DNA of 40,821 nt from a virus. A program made the position numbers and the translations under genes. The stretch lies in the IMG/VR virus record IMGVR_UViG_3300009285_003650, positions 1-40,821 of that record, one strand, 5' to 3'. Below, in pieces: positions 1 to 5,737 of the stretch (positions are counted from its first letter, which is position 1; each line of letters opens with the position of its first letter). The notes under the pieces are model-generated. The model was given only the letters and a program-made list of their open reading frames with translations. It ran no database searches and was not told where the DNA came from.

Positions 1-11
1 CTTGCGAAACC
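1..11. repeat. Terminal direct repeat, left copy
   Basis: CTTGCGAAACC is the first 11 bases of the window and recurs exactly as its last 11 bases (40811-40821). This suggests a circularly closed assembly or short redundant ends. The joined interval 40777-57, between the small terminase start and the end of the HTH gene at 58, would be a natural place for a packaging site. It holds a small inverted repeat, CCAATA (31-36) with TATTGG (52-57). A chance 11-base match is possible but unlikely at exact termini. Confidence 0.7.
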
Positions 12-57
12 CTCGGCCAAAAACCCAAGGCCAATAGATTCCTTGAGGGGGTATTGG

Positions 58-594
58 TCATTTCCCCCTACCTTTTGAAATTGTGCTTGATGGCTGGGCA
101 GCTTGTCCCTTAACGACCCCCGCACTACGGACAGCGCGATAGTGCCGCATGGTATGCTCGGGCCACTGGTAGGCGCTGCGGCGCAGATCAAGGTCCCGTG
201 TCCACTGGCCAGCGATCTTGCCGAGCGTGAATGGAGACACGCCGATGGCCCGCGCGGCTTCTCTCATCGACCTGCCCTCAACGATGCAGGAGCCGATTGC
301 ATAGGCTAGGCCGATTACAGCGAGCTGCGGATGGGTGCTGGCGATGATTTTCTCCATGATGCAGTGCAGGCGCAAAGCCCAAGCTCGCGCATCCCACCCG
401 CCGATTTCTTTGAGGTGCCAGCGTTCGACGGCGGCCAGGAGCGCGGGGTCGAGATGGTATGGAGCAATGGCTTCGATGAGCCTATCGGTGGGGGTGTCGA
501 TCAGGGCGGCAATATCGGGATAGACAGATGGCTCTGCATGATCGAGGTCGGTGTGGGGCTTGTGATCATCGGATCGCTTGCAGGATGTCCTCAT
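58..594 (-). CDS. HTH DNA-binding protein, possible small-terminase-like or regulatory
   Basis: This 178-residue protein has a predicted helix-turn-helix in its second half (around residues 108-130, SMREAARAIGVSPFTLGK). The same pattern occurs in the 88-residue protein at 39962-40228 (SMRASARALGCSVQAISE), and both are followed by a TDL-type motif, so the two look like divergent paralogs. If the ends are joined, this gene lies directly upstream of the small terminase on the same strand and would be among the first late-operon genes. ATG 594 overlaps the stop of the 44-codon gene upstream (ATGA), which supports this start. A role in packaging-site recognition or late transcription is inference. 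Confidence 0.7.
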   Translation of the reverse strand: MRTSCKRSDDHKPHTDLDHAEPSVYPDIAALIDTPTDRLIEAIAPYHLDPALLAAVERWHLKEIGGWDARAWALRLHCIMEKIIASTHPQLAVIGLAYAIGSCIVEGRSMREAARAIGVSPFTLGKIAGQWTRDLDLRRSAYQWPEHTMRHYRAVRSAGVVKGQAAQPSSTISKGRGK

Positions 595-725
595 GCTGGT
601 TTGCCGCGCGGCCTCCCGCCCAGCTTTCCGTTTTCGCGCACGGCTTTGATTTTCTTGCGTGATCGAGACCTGCCGCCCTTTAGTCCTCCGAGCCTCCCTG
701 CTTGCGCTTTGGTCAATGGCCGCAT
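591..725 (-). CDS. Small basic protein, 44 aa
   Basis: A 44-codon frame reads MRPLTKAQAGRLGGLKGG and continues with Arg, Lys and Gly to the end. It has about a dozen basic residues, no acidic cluster and two GGR-type motifs. Its TGA overlaps the ATG of the HTH gene at 594. Short, strongly basic KGG/GGRPR-type proteins occur in phages and may bind nucleic acid. No good Shine-Dalgarno precedes the ATG. A promoter-like pair on this strand (TTGCTA at 762-757, TACATA at 739-734, 17 nt apart) would place the transcript start almost at the ATG, so leaderless initiation is possible. Confidence 0.5.
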   Translation of the reverse strand: MRPLTKAQAGRLGGLKGGRSRSRKKIKAVRENGKLGGRPRGKPA

Positions 726-860
726 GGCTGGAATATGTACCAATACGCGAAACCTATAGCAAGATAAAATCCCTATGCTCAGGAAACCCGCATAAACATT
801 GGCGTTTTTGACTTAAATAGTTGTTGCATCTCGGTATGCTTTAGGTTATCGTCCAAATCA
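726..860. promoter_or_regulatory. Divergent promoter region between late and early arms
   Basis: This AT-richer interval separates the leftward late genes from the rightward early region. On the + strand TTGCAT (824-829) and TATCGT (847-852) are 17 nt apart, and the first RNA helix of the downstream pseudoknot begins 8 nt after the -10. A second -35-like TTGACT lies at 808-813. On the - strand TTGCTA (762-757) and TACATA (739-734) are 17 nt apart. TATGC (774-778), GCATA (790-794) and TATGC (835-839) could be operator half-sites. All are read by eye. Confidence 0.45.
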
Positions 861-951
861 TGCGGGAGAGCATCATGCAAAAAACCTTCAGGAGCCCGGC
901 TGGTATTATCAAGCCGCATTGCTCTCCCGTGATGCAGGCTGGCTGGGCTCC
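861..951 (+). ncRNA. Pseudoknot RNA element IV, 5' end of the early transcript
   Basis: Two long helices interleave. CGGGAGAGCA (863-872) pairs with TGCTCTCCCG (920-929), and GGAGCCCGGC (891-900) pairs with GCTGGGCTCC (942-951) with one G-U. The order A-B-A'-B' is that of an H-type pseudoknot with an A-rich 18-nt linker between A and B. It begins about 8 nt after a putative -10, as in the three leader cassettes at 5608, 9112 and 35170. Unlike those, no start codon follows at 17-19 nt; a long structured region follows instead. It may be a leader or the 5' domain of a larger RNA. Confidence 0.5.
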
Positions 952-958
952 GTTAATT

Positions 959-1470
959 GTTGCGGGCGGCCTCACAACGAGGGGGAGGCGTGCGCCTTCA
1001 GATGCCCAACCAGCCGGCAAGACGGAACAGCGAGCGGCGATAGAGGCTTTGACAGCCGCGCCGATTCGCCGTAGCGTTTTCCAGCCCGCCCGCAACTCCG
1101 ACCTCGCAGCCCCGGGGCGCTTCTCCAAGCGGCCTCACCTCACAACAATGTCCCCGGGGCTGCATGATTTCAAATCTTCGCCCGTGCCTGTTCCGGCCGG
1201 ATCATGTGAGGAAACGGATCGCGCTAACGGTTCGTGGAACAAACCGCATGATGAAGCGTGTGAGGGAACAACCTTAAACTTCCCAAAGGCCGTAAAGTCG
1301 GCAGGGAACTCACGCGGCGGGCGAATCAACTTGGCTGGCGGCGGCGTGGAAGCTGGACACGCGAACGACCTGGAGTCGGCTCACTGCGCAGATAAACTCC
1401 AGGCTACGTTGGGGGTAAACGAGCCGGTACTCAGACGCCCGCGCTGGAGTAGCGCCCAGCCCGCCAGCCG
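959..1470 (+). ncRNA. Large structured region, candidate noncoding RNA
   Basis: There is no convincing gene here, but long inverted repeats are dense. These are 959-969 with 1086-1096 (11 bp), 1106-1117 with 1152-1163 (12 bp, GCAGCCCCGGGG, capped by hairpin 1118-1122/1127-1131), 1035-1040 with 1066-1071 enclosing GGCT/AGCC, 1280-1284 with 1304-1308 enclosing GCCG/CGGC, 1333-1341 with 1461-1469 (9 bp), 1369-1376 with 1396-1403 (8 bp), and hairpin 1441-1445/1451-1455. Interleaved pairs (1377-1382 with 1421-1426; 1138-1144 with 1205-1211) imply further pseudoknots. Large ornate RNAs such as GOLLD and ROOL are known from phages, but I do not recognise either here. A + frame is open through the region (860-1567), but its protein has no recognisable character until a final membrane segment. 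Confidence 0.4.
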
Positions 1471-1567
1471 TTCCTTTGACACCCATGAGCGCGTGCTGGC
1501 CGGGTTCGCTGCCGGCTACGGCGTGCTGATCGTGGCGGTGATCCTGTGGATCGTGGTGACGCAATGA
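1409..1567 (+). CDS. Possible small membrane protein, 52 aa
   Basis: A TTG-initiated frame gives a charged N-terminal part followed by a strongly hydrophobic C-terminal helix (GVLIVAVILWIVV, last ~20 residues). It ends 12 nt before the next gene. The frame is open further upstream, so the true start is uncertain; GTG 1493 would leave 24 residues of mostly membrane segment. No strong Shine-Dalgarno supports either start, and the first half overlaps stems of the structured region. Only the hydrophobic segment argues for coding. Confidence 0.3.
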   Translation: MGVNEPVLRRPRWSSAQPASRSFDTHERVLAGFAAGYGVLIVAVILWIVVTQ

Positions 1568-1579
1568 AAGGTAACAACC

Positions 1580-2422
1580 ATGTGTAATCCAGCGAGTTTC
1601 GTACTGACCAAAGACGCGGCGTTCTGGTCCAAGACCAGCGATGAACACGAGCGGATCATCGAGAAGTTCAAGCTCCACGCCGACGGAGTGCGCGGCACGA
1701 ACATCGTGCGCGTCGAGATCAATCCACCGGACGGCGACATGAGCAAACCGCTCTCCAAGTGGATTTACCACCTCGACCAGGAAGAAAAGCCGGACTGGTA
1801 TGACCCGGTTGAAAGCGAGAAGCGGGCGCGCATTGCGCTTGAGGAATGGGCAAAAGCAAGGCTCATTCGCACGGGCGAATCCCGATTGGTTAGGGATGCC
1901 CGCGTGTTCGCACTGCCCGGCAGCAGCGTCGAGGCGCTGGGAAACAGCAGCGTCGTGGCGTGGGAAAACAGCAGCGTCATGGCGTGGGGAAACAGCAGCG
2001 TCATGGCGTGGGGAAACAGCAGCGTCGTGGCGTGGGAAAACAGCAGCGTCGTGGCGCTGGAAAACAGCAGCGTCGTGGCGTGGGGAAACAGCAGCGTCGA
2101 GGCGCGGGGAAACAGCAGCGTCGTGGCGCTGGAAAACAGCAGCGTCGTGGCGCGGGAAAACAGCAGCGTCGAGGCGCGGGGAAACAGCAGCGTCGAGGCG
2201 CTGGAAAACAGCAGCGTCGTGGCGCGGGAAAACAGCAGCGTCGTGGCGCGGGGAAACAGCAGCGTCACAAAGATATTCGGTGGCGTGGTGCGATTCTTCA
2301 CGATGTTCTCTTGCACGATCTCCGGTAGATTCTCCGTGGCTATAGATATGACCCGTGATGCAGCCGTATGCCACGTAGGCACCGATGAGGAGCGTGTTGT
2401 TACCTCGCTGGACAAGCCATGA
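1580..2422 (+). CDS. Beta-helix repeat protein with conserved N-terminal domain
   Basis: This 280-residue protein starts MCNPASFVLTKDAAFWSK. Its N-terminal domain of about 110 residues resembles a family seen in phages and metagenomes that typically precedes short-period repeats. Residues 113-232 are about 15 tandem 8-residue repeats of pattern xNSSVxAx, where the variable positions are V/M/E and W/L/R. Such regular polar/hydrophobic repeats are expected to form a right-handed beta-helix or solenoid. A 48-residue tail follows. AAAGGTAAC lies before the ATG, and the stop overlaps the next ATG. It opens the early gene chain. Function is unknown; a DNA-mimic, decoy or scaffold role would be guesswork. 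Confidence 0.8.
   Translation: MCNPASFVLTKDAAFWSKTSDEHERIIEKFKLHADGVRGTNIVRVEINPPDGDMSKPLSKWIYHLDQEEKPDWYDPVESEKRARIALEEWAKARLIRTGESRLVRDARVFALPGSSVEALGNSSVVAWENSSVMAWGNSSVMAWGNSSVVAWENSSVVALENSSVVAWGNSSVEARGNSSVVALENSSVVARENSSVEARGNSSVEALENSSVVARENSSVVARGNSSVTKIFGGVVRFFTMFSCTISGRFSVAIDMTRDAAVCHVGTDEERVVTSLDKP
1916..2275 (+). repeat. 24-bp tandem repeat array inside the coding region
   Basis: About 15 head-to-tail copies of a 24-bp unit built around AACAGCAGCGTC followed by G(T/A)GGCG(C/T)(T/G)GG. Variation sits in the codons for two surface positions while the NSSV codons are nearly invariant. Because the period is a multiple of three and the unit lacks stops, several frames on both strands are open across it; these are not genes. 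Copy number should vary easily by slippage or unequal recombination. Confidence 0.95.
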
Positions 2423-2631
2423 ACAAGCCAGGCCAAATCGAGACGCACGGCATCAGGGTGGGGGACCGGGTGGAGGTGTTCTACCCACACGGATTTACGC
2501 GTGAGGGATGGGCTACAGTCCACCAAATCATCCGTCGGGACACGCTATGGGGAATCAGATACGTCGAATGCCGCGTGGTGTTCGACGGCGAGAAAGAGGC
2601 CGTGATTAGGACAGTGAGGGAGAGACCATGA
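2419..2631 (+). CDS. Small protein of unknown function, 70 aa
   Basis: The 70-residue protein has a motif GIRVGDRVEVFYPHGFTREG in its first third, followed by alternating hydrophobic strands, consistent with a small SH3-like or KOW-like barrel. No catalytic residues are evident. It overlaps the preceding gene by ATGA and the following gene by ATGA, so it is probably co-translated within the early chain. I do not recognise a specific family. Confidence 0.7.
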   Translation: MNKPGQIETHGIRVGDRVEVFYPHGFTREGWATVHQIIRRDTLWGIRYVECRVVFDGEKEAVIRTVRERP

Positions 2632-2999
2632 TGAATATACAACAAGCCATCTTGTCTTCGCGTCCCTCGGATTCACTGATCCGTAAATCCCCGGCCTACC
2701 GATCCCTAGAAGCCAAGTGGTCGCTGGCAGAAGTACGGCTCTCTGCCCTTCGCGCTGAGAATGCAGAATTGGCTGAACGTGTCGGTGAGATCACCAAACG
2801 GATTTGCAATGTGCAGGTCCAATACCCACCCGGACCGTACCGACGTTTTCGGGTGTGCATCGAGATCGACCGGGAAATAATCGAAAGTGGATTCCTCCAC
2901 GGCAACGACGCGACGGTGATTGAACATATGGGGCAGCACTTGGGTAGGATGGCAGCCTATGAAATTCGTCGGGCCAACTTCCAGAGGTGGGAAACATGA
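2628..2999 (+). CDS. Hypothetical early protein with short coiled coil, 123 aa
   Basis: The 123-residue protein has a heptad-like Leu/Ala/Glu stretch at about residues 25-60 (SLEAKWSLAEVRLSALRAEN), suggesting a short coiled coil and oligomerisation, followed by a mixed alpha/beta part. ATG 2628 overlaps the previous stop, and its own stop overlaps the exonuclease ATG at 2996. No family was recognised. Its place directly before the exonuclease and annealing protein may indicate a role in recombination or replication, but only by neighbourhood. Confidence 0.65.
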   Translation: MMNIQQAILSSRPSDSLIRKSPAYRSLEAKWSLAEVRLSALRAENAELAERVGEITKRICNVQVQYPPGPYRRFRVCIEIDREIIESGFLHGNDATVIEHMGQHLGRMAAYEIRRANFQRWET

Positions 3000-3769
3000 A
3001 ACTGAGCGAGTGCGTCTTGTGGGATTGTGAAACCTTAGCCTTGCCCCCTGACAAGGTGCTGGAAATCGTCGGGCCGTTCGATCCCGATTCCGTGAAGTGC
3101 GGCAACCTGAAAGACCCGGCCAAGATCGCCGCCAAGATCGAGGAGTGCCGGGCCATCTATCTTTCCGATGCCGTCGAAGCCGCGGCGAAGTCAGCTACGA
3201 CCGGTAAACTTTGCATCTTCGGATACCTGACCGAGATCAACGGAAAGGAAGTCATAGTCCAGCGGAGTCTGCTCGACTGCATGGCCGTCGCATTGATCGA
3301 CCCGGAGGCCGCGTTGATCGACGCGGCGTGGCTGGACATGACCGGGGACCTGGCCGACCGGCCTTGGATCGGGTACAACACCACCCGGTTCGACATTCCG
3401 TTTCTGATCAGGCGCTCATGGATACTGGACGTTCCCGTGCCGCCGATTCTCACCGACAAGGGATACCCGATTGACCAGTTCCAAGATTTGAGAAAAGTTT
3501 GGCAACTCGGGGACAATCAGGAAACCCACGGCGGCCTTGAAGGACTTTGCCGGGCATTTGGACTTCCAGGCAAGACCGGCAAGGGTAGCGAGTTTGCAGC
3601 ATTGTGGGAAGCCGACAAGAAGGCGGCTCTGGCCTACCACGAAGGCGACCTGCGGGCGATGTGGCCGCTTGTCCAGCGGATGCTGCCGTTGCCGGTGAAC
3701 AAGATGGGCAAACAAATTCGGCTGCACGAAAAACCGGAAACCAAACCCGACCCGACCGTAAACTTTTGA
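2996..3769 (+). CDS. DEDDy-type 3'-5' exonuclease (PolB-exonuclease-like)
   Basis: The 257-residue protein carries the ordered motifs of a DnaQ-fold exonuclease: D10-x-E12 (LWDCETL), GYNTTRFD with D133, and Y214-HEG-D218 (YxxxD), the DEDDy signature. This resembles the stand-alone exonuclease related to the proofreading domain of family B DNA polymerases. It would remove 3' nucleotides from single strands using two metal ions. ATG 2996, with GAGGTGGGAA upstream, overlaps the previous stop and is preferred over GTG 2987. The next gene, a single-strand annealing protein, makes an exonuclease/annealing recombination pair plausible. Confidence 0.85.
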   Translation: MKLSECVLWDCETLALPPDKVLEIVGPFDPDSVKCGNLKDPAKIAAKIEECRAIYLSDAVEAAAKSATTGKLCIFGYLTEINGKEVIVQRSLLDCMAVALIDPEAALIDAAWLDMTGDLADRPWIGYNTTRFDIPFLIRRSWILDVPVPPILTDKGYPIDQFQDLRKVWQLGDNQETHGGLEGLCRAFGLPGKTGKGSEFAALWEADKKAALAYHEGDLRAMWPLVQRMLPLPVNKMGKQIRLHEKPETKPDPTVNF

Positions 3770-3780
3770 AAGGGGACCCC

Positions 3781-4824
3781 ATGACCGAGCCAACCAAGAC
3801 CGCGATTCAGCCAGTGACCGAAACCAAAAAGGAGTTGGTGCCGGCTGACACCAGCCACCAGGACGCCAAGGCCGCCCGCGTGGACCAAGTGGCCCAACTA
3901 CTGGCCCCAGCCTACGCCGCCGCGTCCACGCTCAAACTCACCGAGGCCGAGGACAAAGCTCTCGGCGAACGGTTCGATGACCGCGATGTTGAACTCCGGT
4001 CCCACGATGGGCTTTTGTACGTACCGCACATCCTCATCAGCGACCGGCTCAACAAGGTGATCGGGAGGGGCCAATGGTCCCTAGTTCGGCGGTCTGAGAA
4101 GTTTGATGCTCAGGCGGGGCAGCTCTACGCCGAGTGCATCCTCATCATCCGTGGCTGCTACGTTGGTGAGTCAATCGGCGCGATGCAGTACCACGCGAAC
4201 AACCCGAAGATGAACTACGGAGACGCGCTGGAGGGAGCGCAGTCTGAGGCCCTTCGCCGAATCGCCGCGAAACGACTGGGCATCGGCGACCAGGTTTGGC
4301 GGCCCGCCTACTGCCGGGCGTGGGTTGAGAAATACGCCGAGCAGTTCACTGCGCCCGACGGGAAAACCAAGTGGCGCCGCAAGTCCTTCAAGCCAGCCCC
4401 GTCCCCAGCGCCCGACCAGCCCGGGCCCGATGATACCGGCGAACAGCCCGCACCACCGGATCCCACCATCGAACCGATTGCGCCACCCACCGAGCCGACC
4501 GATGGCGCCATGCCCATCCTGCCACTGCCAGCCGGGCTCAAGGAAATTTGGCCGTCCACCGAGTTCACCGATTCCACCACGATCGAGCAGTTGACCGTGG
4601 TTTCCATCATCGACCGGATCAAGTCGCCGAAATCCGGCAAGCTCGGCCCCTGGAAGATCGCGCTGAAACGAGAGGACGGGACCCAGTTCACGGCGGACAC
4701 ATTCTCCGGGTCGATGACTGCTCTCTGCCAGCGATTCGGCGCCGGGGGCGAGCCGCGGGAGGTGGCCATCAACACCGTTGTCTCTGGGAAATGGACGAAC
4801 CGCCAGATTTGCGGAATACGGTAG
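3781..4824 (+). CDS. Mgm101/Rad52-type single-strand annealing protein
   Basis: This 347-residue protein has an N-terminal half (about residues 55-185) that matches the Mgm101 family of Rad52-like annealing proteins. Landmarks are an RSHDGLLYVPH segment, GRGQWSLVRRSE, and YGDALEGAQSEALRRIAAKR followed by IGDQVW. It would coat single-stranded DNA and anneal complementary strands for recombination-dependent replication. A Pro-rich linker (roughly 200-250) leads to a separate C-terminal domain of about 95 residues, predicted mostly beta and possibly OB-like, which I do not recognise. ATG 3781 has AAAGGGGAC upstream. An in-frame upstream extension from 3604 overlaps the exonuclease and is rejected. 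Confidence 0.85.
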   Translation: MTEPTKTAIQPVTETKKELVPADTSHQDAKAARVDQVAQLLAPAYAAASTLKLTEAEDKALGERFDDRDVELRSHDGLLYVPHILISDRLNKVIGRGQWSLVRRSEKFDAQAGQLYAECILIIRGCYVGESIGAMQYHANNPKMNYGDALEGAQSEALRRIAAKRLGIGDQVWRPAYCRAWVEKYAEQFTAPDGKTKWRRKSFKPAPSPAPDQPGPDDTGEQPAPPDPTIEPIAPPTEPTDGAMPILPLPAGLKEIWPSTEFTDSTTIEQLTVVSIIDRIKSPKSGKLGPWKIALKREDGTQFTADTFSGSMTALCQRFGAGGEPREVAINTVVSGKWTNRQICGIR

Positions 4825-4845
4825 TTGACAAATACCAATCAAACT

Positions 4846-4924
4846 GAGCGACCAGCGCCAACCGCTGACGCTCGCAAACACTAACGACGCCCGCTGGCGC
4901 TGGTTCGCTCCAGTGCCGGGTTGG
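4846..4924 (+). ncRNA. Strong stem-loop, possible pseudoknot leader (weak element V)
   Basis: GAGCGACCAGCGCCA (4846-4860) pairs with TGGCGCTGGTTCGCTC (4895-4910) as 15 bp with one bulged T. CCAACC (4858-4863) can also pair with GGTTGG (4919-4924), which would give the interleaved order seen in the other leader elements at the cost of three pairs of the first stem. The 3' end lies 21 nt before ATG 4946. A -35-like TTGACA is at 4825-4830 but no -10 is well placed for it; TTGCGG (4809-4814) and TACCAA (4833-4838) would fit the spacing. The interval 4825-4945 has no gene. Confidence 0.4.
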
Positions 4925-4945
4925 GCTTCGGATGAAAGGAAACAT

Positions 4946-5137
4946 ATGAAATGTCCTATATGTAATAACAAAGCCGAACCAGACTCGCTGCTATGCAAGA
5001 AATGCGACAATGACCGACTAGCGGCAGCCTCTTATGCTCGAATAGCCGCTGGCACGGGATTGACATACACCAACGCCCAAGCATACTCCGAGGAAAATTG
5101 GATAGCGGCAAACACTAAGCCCAACAAGGGAATATGA
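4946..5137 (+). CDS. Small zinc-ribbon protein, 63 aa
   Basis: The 63-residue protein starts MKCPICNNKAEPDSLLCKKC, giving two CxxC pairs (C3/C6 and C17/C20) that can bind one zinc. The rest is a short helical tail. ATG 4946 is chosen because AAAGGA lies 7 nt upstream. It follows a 121-nt gap with a large inverted repeat. Role unknown; a nucleic-acid or protein adaptor is typical of such ribbons. The frame stays open after its TGA as far as 5269 (see findings). Confidence 0.7.
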   Translation: MKCPICNNKAEPDSLLCKKCDNDRLAAASYARIAAGTGLTYTNAQAYSEENWIAANTKPNKGI

Positions 5138-5206
5138 CGCACTGTAGGCACCTACGGCACCGAAGGGCTTGGCGAACCGATCAACGGAGACGTATCAGGC
5201 TGGTTG

Positions 5207-5269
5207 GTGGTTAGATCCATCCGTGACGTGCAGCGCCGGTTCTCGGTGCTGATGAGGAGATACGCGTGA
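5207..5269 (+). CDS. Possible microprotein, 20 aa, coupled to the downstream nuclease
   Basis: A frame ending RSIRDVQRRFSVLMRRYA stops at a TGA that overlaps the GTG start of the nuclease gene (GTGA). The sequence is amphipathic and reads like real coding. GTG 5207 or TTG 5204 are the only plausible starts. The same frame is open back to the stop of the zinc-ribbon gene at 5137. It may be a short coupling cistron or a relic. Confidence 0.25.
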   Translation: MVRSIRDVQRRFSVLMRRYA

Positions 5270-5595
5270 AGTATAATCCAATCGTGGTGCTCTCCTATTG
5301 GGAAAGTTGCGGACTGCCAAGGCCAGAGATCGAATTCCGTTTTCACGATGCCCGCCGGTTTCTTTTCGATTTCGCATGGCCTGGATTCAAGGTGGCACTC
5401 GAAGTGCAAGGGGGATTATTCGGTCGGGTGCTGGGCGCCCACGCTCGCGGAGCGGCAATCCGCAAGGACCACGAGAAGCGGAACCTGGCGGCGTCCGAGG
5501 GATGGGTAATTCTCTACGTGCTACCCGAGGAAGTGGCGATGCAATCGACCGCTGATTTGATCCGTAAAACGCTTGACGCCGGCGGCCCTTCCTGA
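5266..5595 (+). CDS. Small PD-(D/E)XK-like endonuclease, 109 aa
   Basis: The 109-residue protein contains RFLFDFAWPGFKVALEVQGG, a typical nuclease-fold core with an Asp in one strand and E-x-Q in the next. It is followed by a conserved basic region (RKDHEKRNLAASEGW) and a strand ending in VLPEEV. This layout matches small phage nucleases related to VSR/DUF559-type or Holliday-junction-resolvase-like enzymes, acting on branched or damaged DNA. GTG 5266 is preceded by GAGGAG at good spacing. It lies downstream of the recombination genes, where a resolvase would fit. Specific substrate not determinable. Confidence 0.7.
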   Translation: MKYNPIVVLSYWESCGLPRPEIEFRFHDARRFLFDFAWPGFKVALEVQGGLFGRVLGAHARGAAIRKDHEKRNLAASEGWVILYVLPEEVAMQSTADLIRKTLDAGGPS

Positions 5596-5601
5596 TACAA
5601 A
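5573..5601 (+). promoter_or_regulatory. Promoter of leader cassette I
   Basis: TTGACG (5573-5578) is followed after 17 nt by TACAAA (5596-5601), with a TG two bases before it (extended -10, TGATACAAA). It overlaps the end of the nuclease gene. The predicted transcript start at about 5608 coincides with the first helix of the downstream pseudoknot, the same geometry as at 9074 and 35135. Confidence 0.55.
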
Positions 5602-5607
5602 GGTCAA

Positions 5608-5718
5608 CGTGAAAAGCACCTGTGACAATGAACACGCCAAAGCAATCTGACACTCTCCGTCTGTGCCTTCGGGCAAGGATTCCGTCACGGGTCTCCTTCA
5701 CGACAGCCGGGGAGTGTC
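5608..5718 (+). ncRNA. Pseudoknot leader RNA, element I
   Basis: Helix A is CGTGAA (5608-5613) with TTCACG (5697-5702). Helix B is GACACTCTCCG (5649-5659) with CGGGGAGTGTC (5708-5718), 11 bp with one G-U. Between B and A' sit a UUCG tetraloop hairpin (TGCC 5664-5667 with GGCA 5672-5675) and CCG/CGG (5682-5684/5688-5690), the latter inside AAGGA/TCCTT. The order A-B-hairpins-A'-B' forms a pseudoknot. B' ends 19 nt before ATG 5738. TTTTT follows at 5720-5724, so helix B alone could also act as a terminator. A regulatory or attenuator role is inferred from position. Confidence 0.6.
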
Positions 5719-5737
5719 CTTTTTCGCCGGGGGAACA

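Noticed and set aside
841-1128. 95-residue - strand frame in the structured region
   Set aside because: No ribosome site or protein character, and it runs across the putative promoter and the pseudoknot.
860-1567. A 235-codon + frame as a real protein
   Set aside because: Most of the translation lacks any domain character and overlaps strong RNA stems; only the last ~25 residues (a membrane helix) look coding.
1916-2275. CRISPR array
   Set aside because: The repeats are contiguous 24-bp coding units without unique spacers.
1310-2526. Long open frames on the - strand and in other + frames across the 24-bp repeats
   Set aside because: They exist because the repeat unit is a multiple of three without stops. 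The + frame from 1580 has a ribosome site, a conserved-looking N-terminal domain and a coupled downstream gene.
5649-5724. tRNA gene
   Set aside because: The length is similar, but there is no T-loop or D-loop consensus on either strand, and the helices form an interleaved leader structure.
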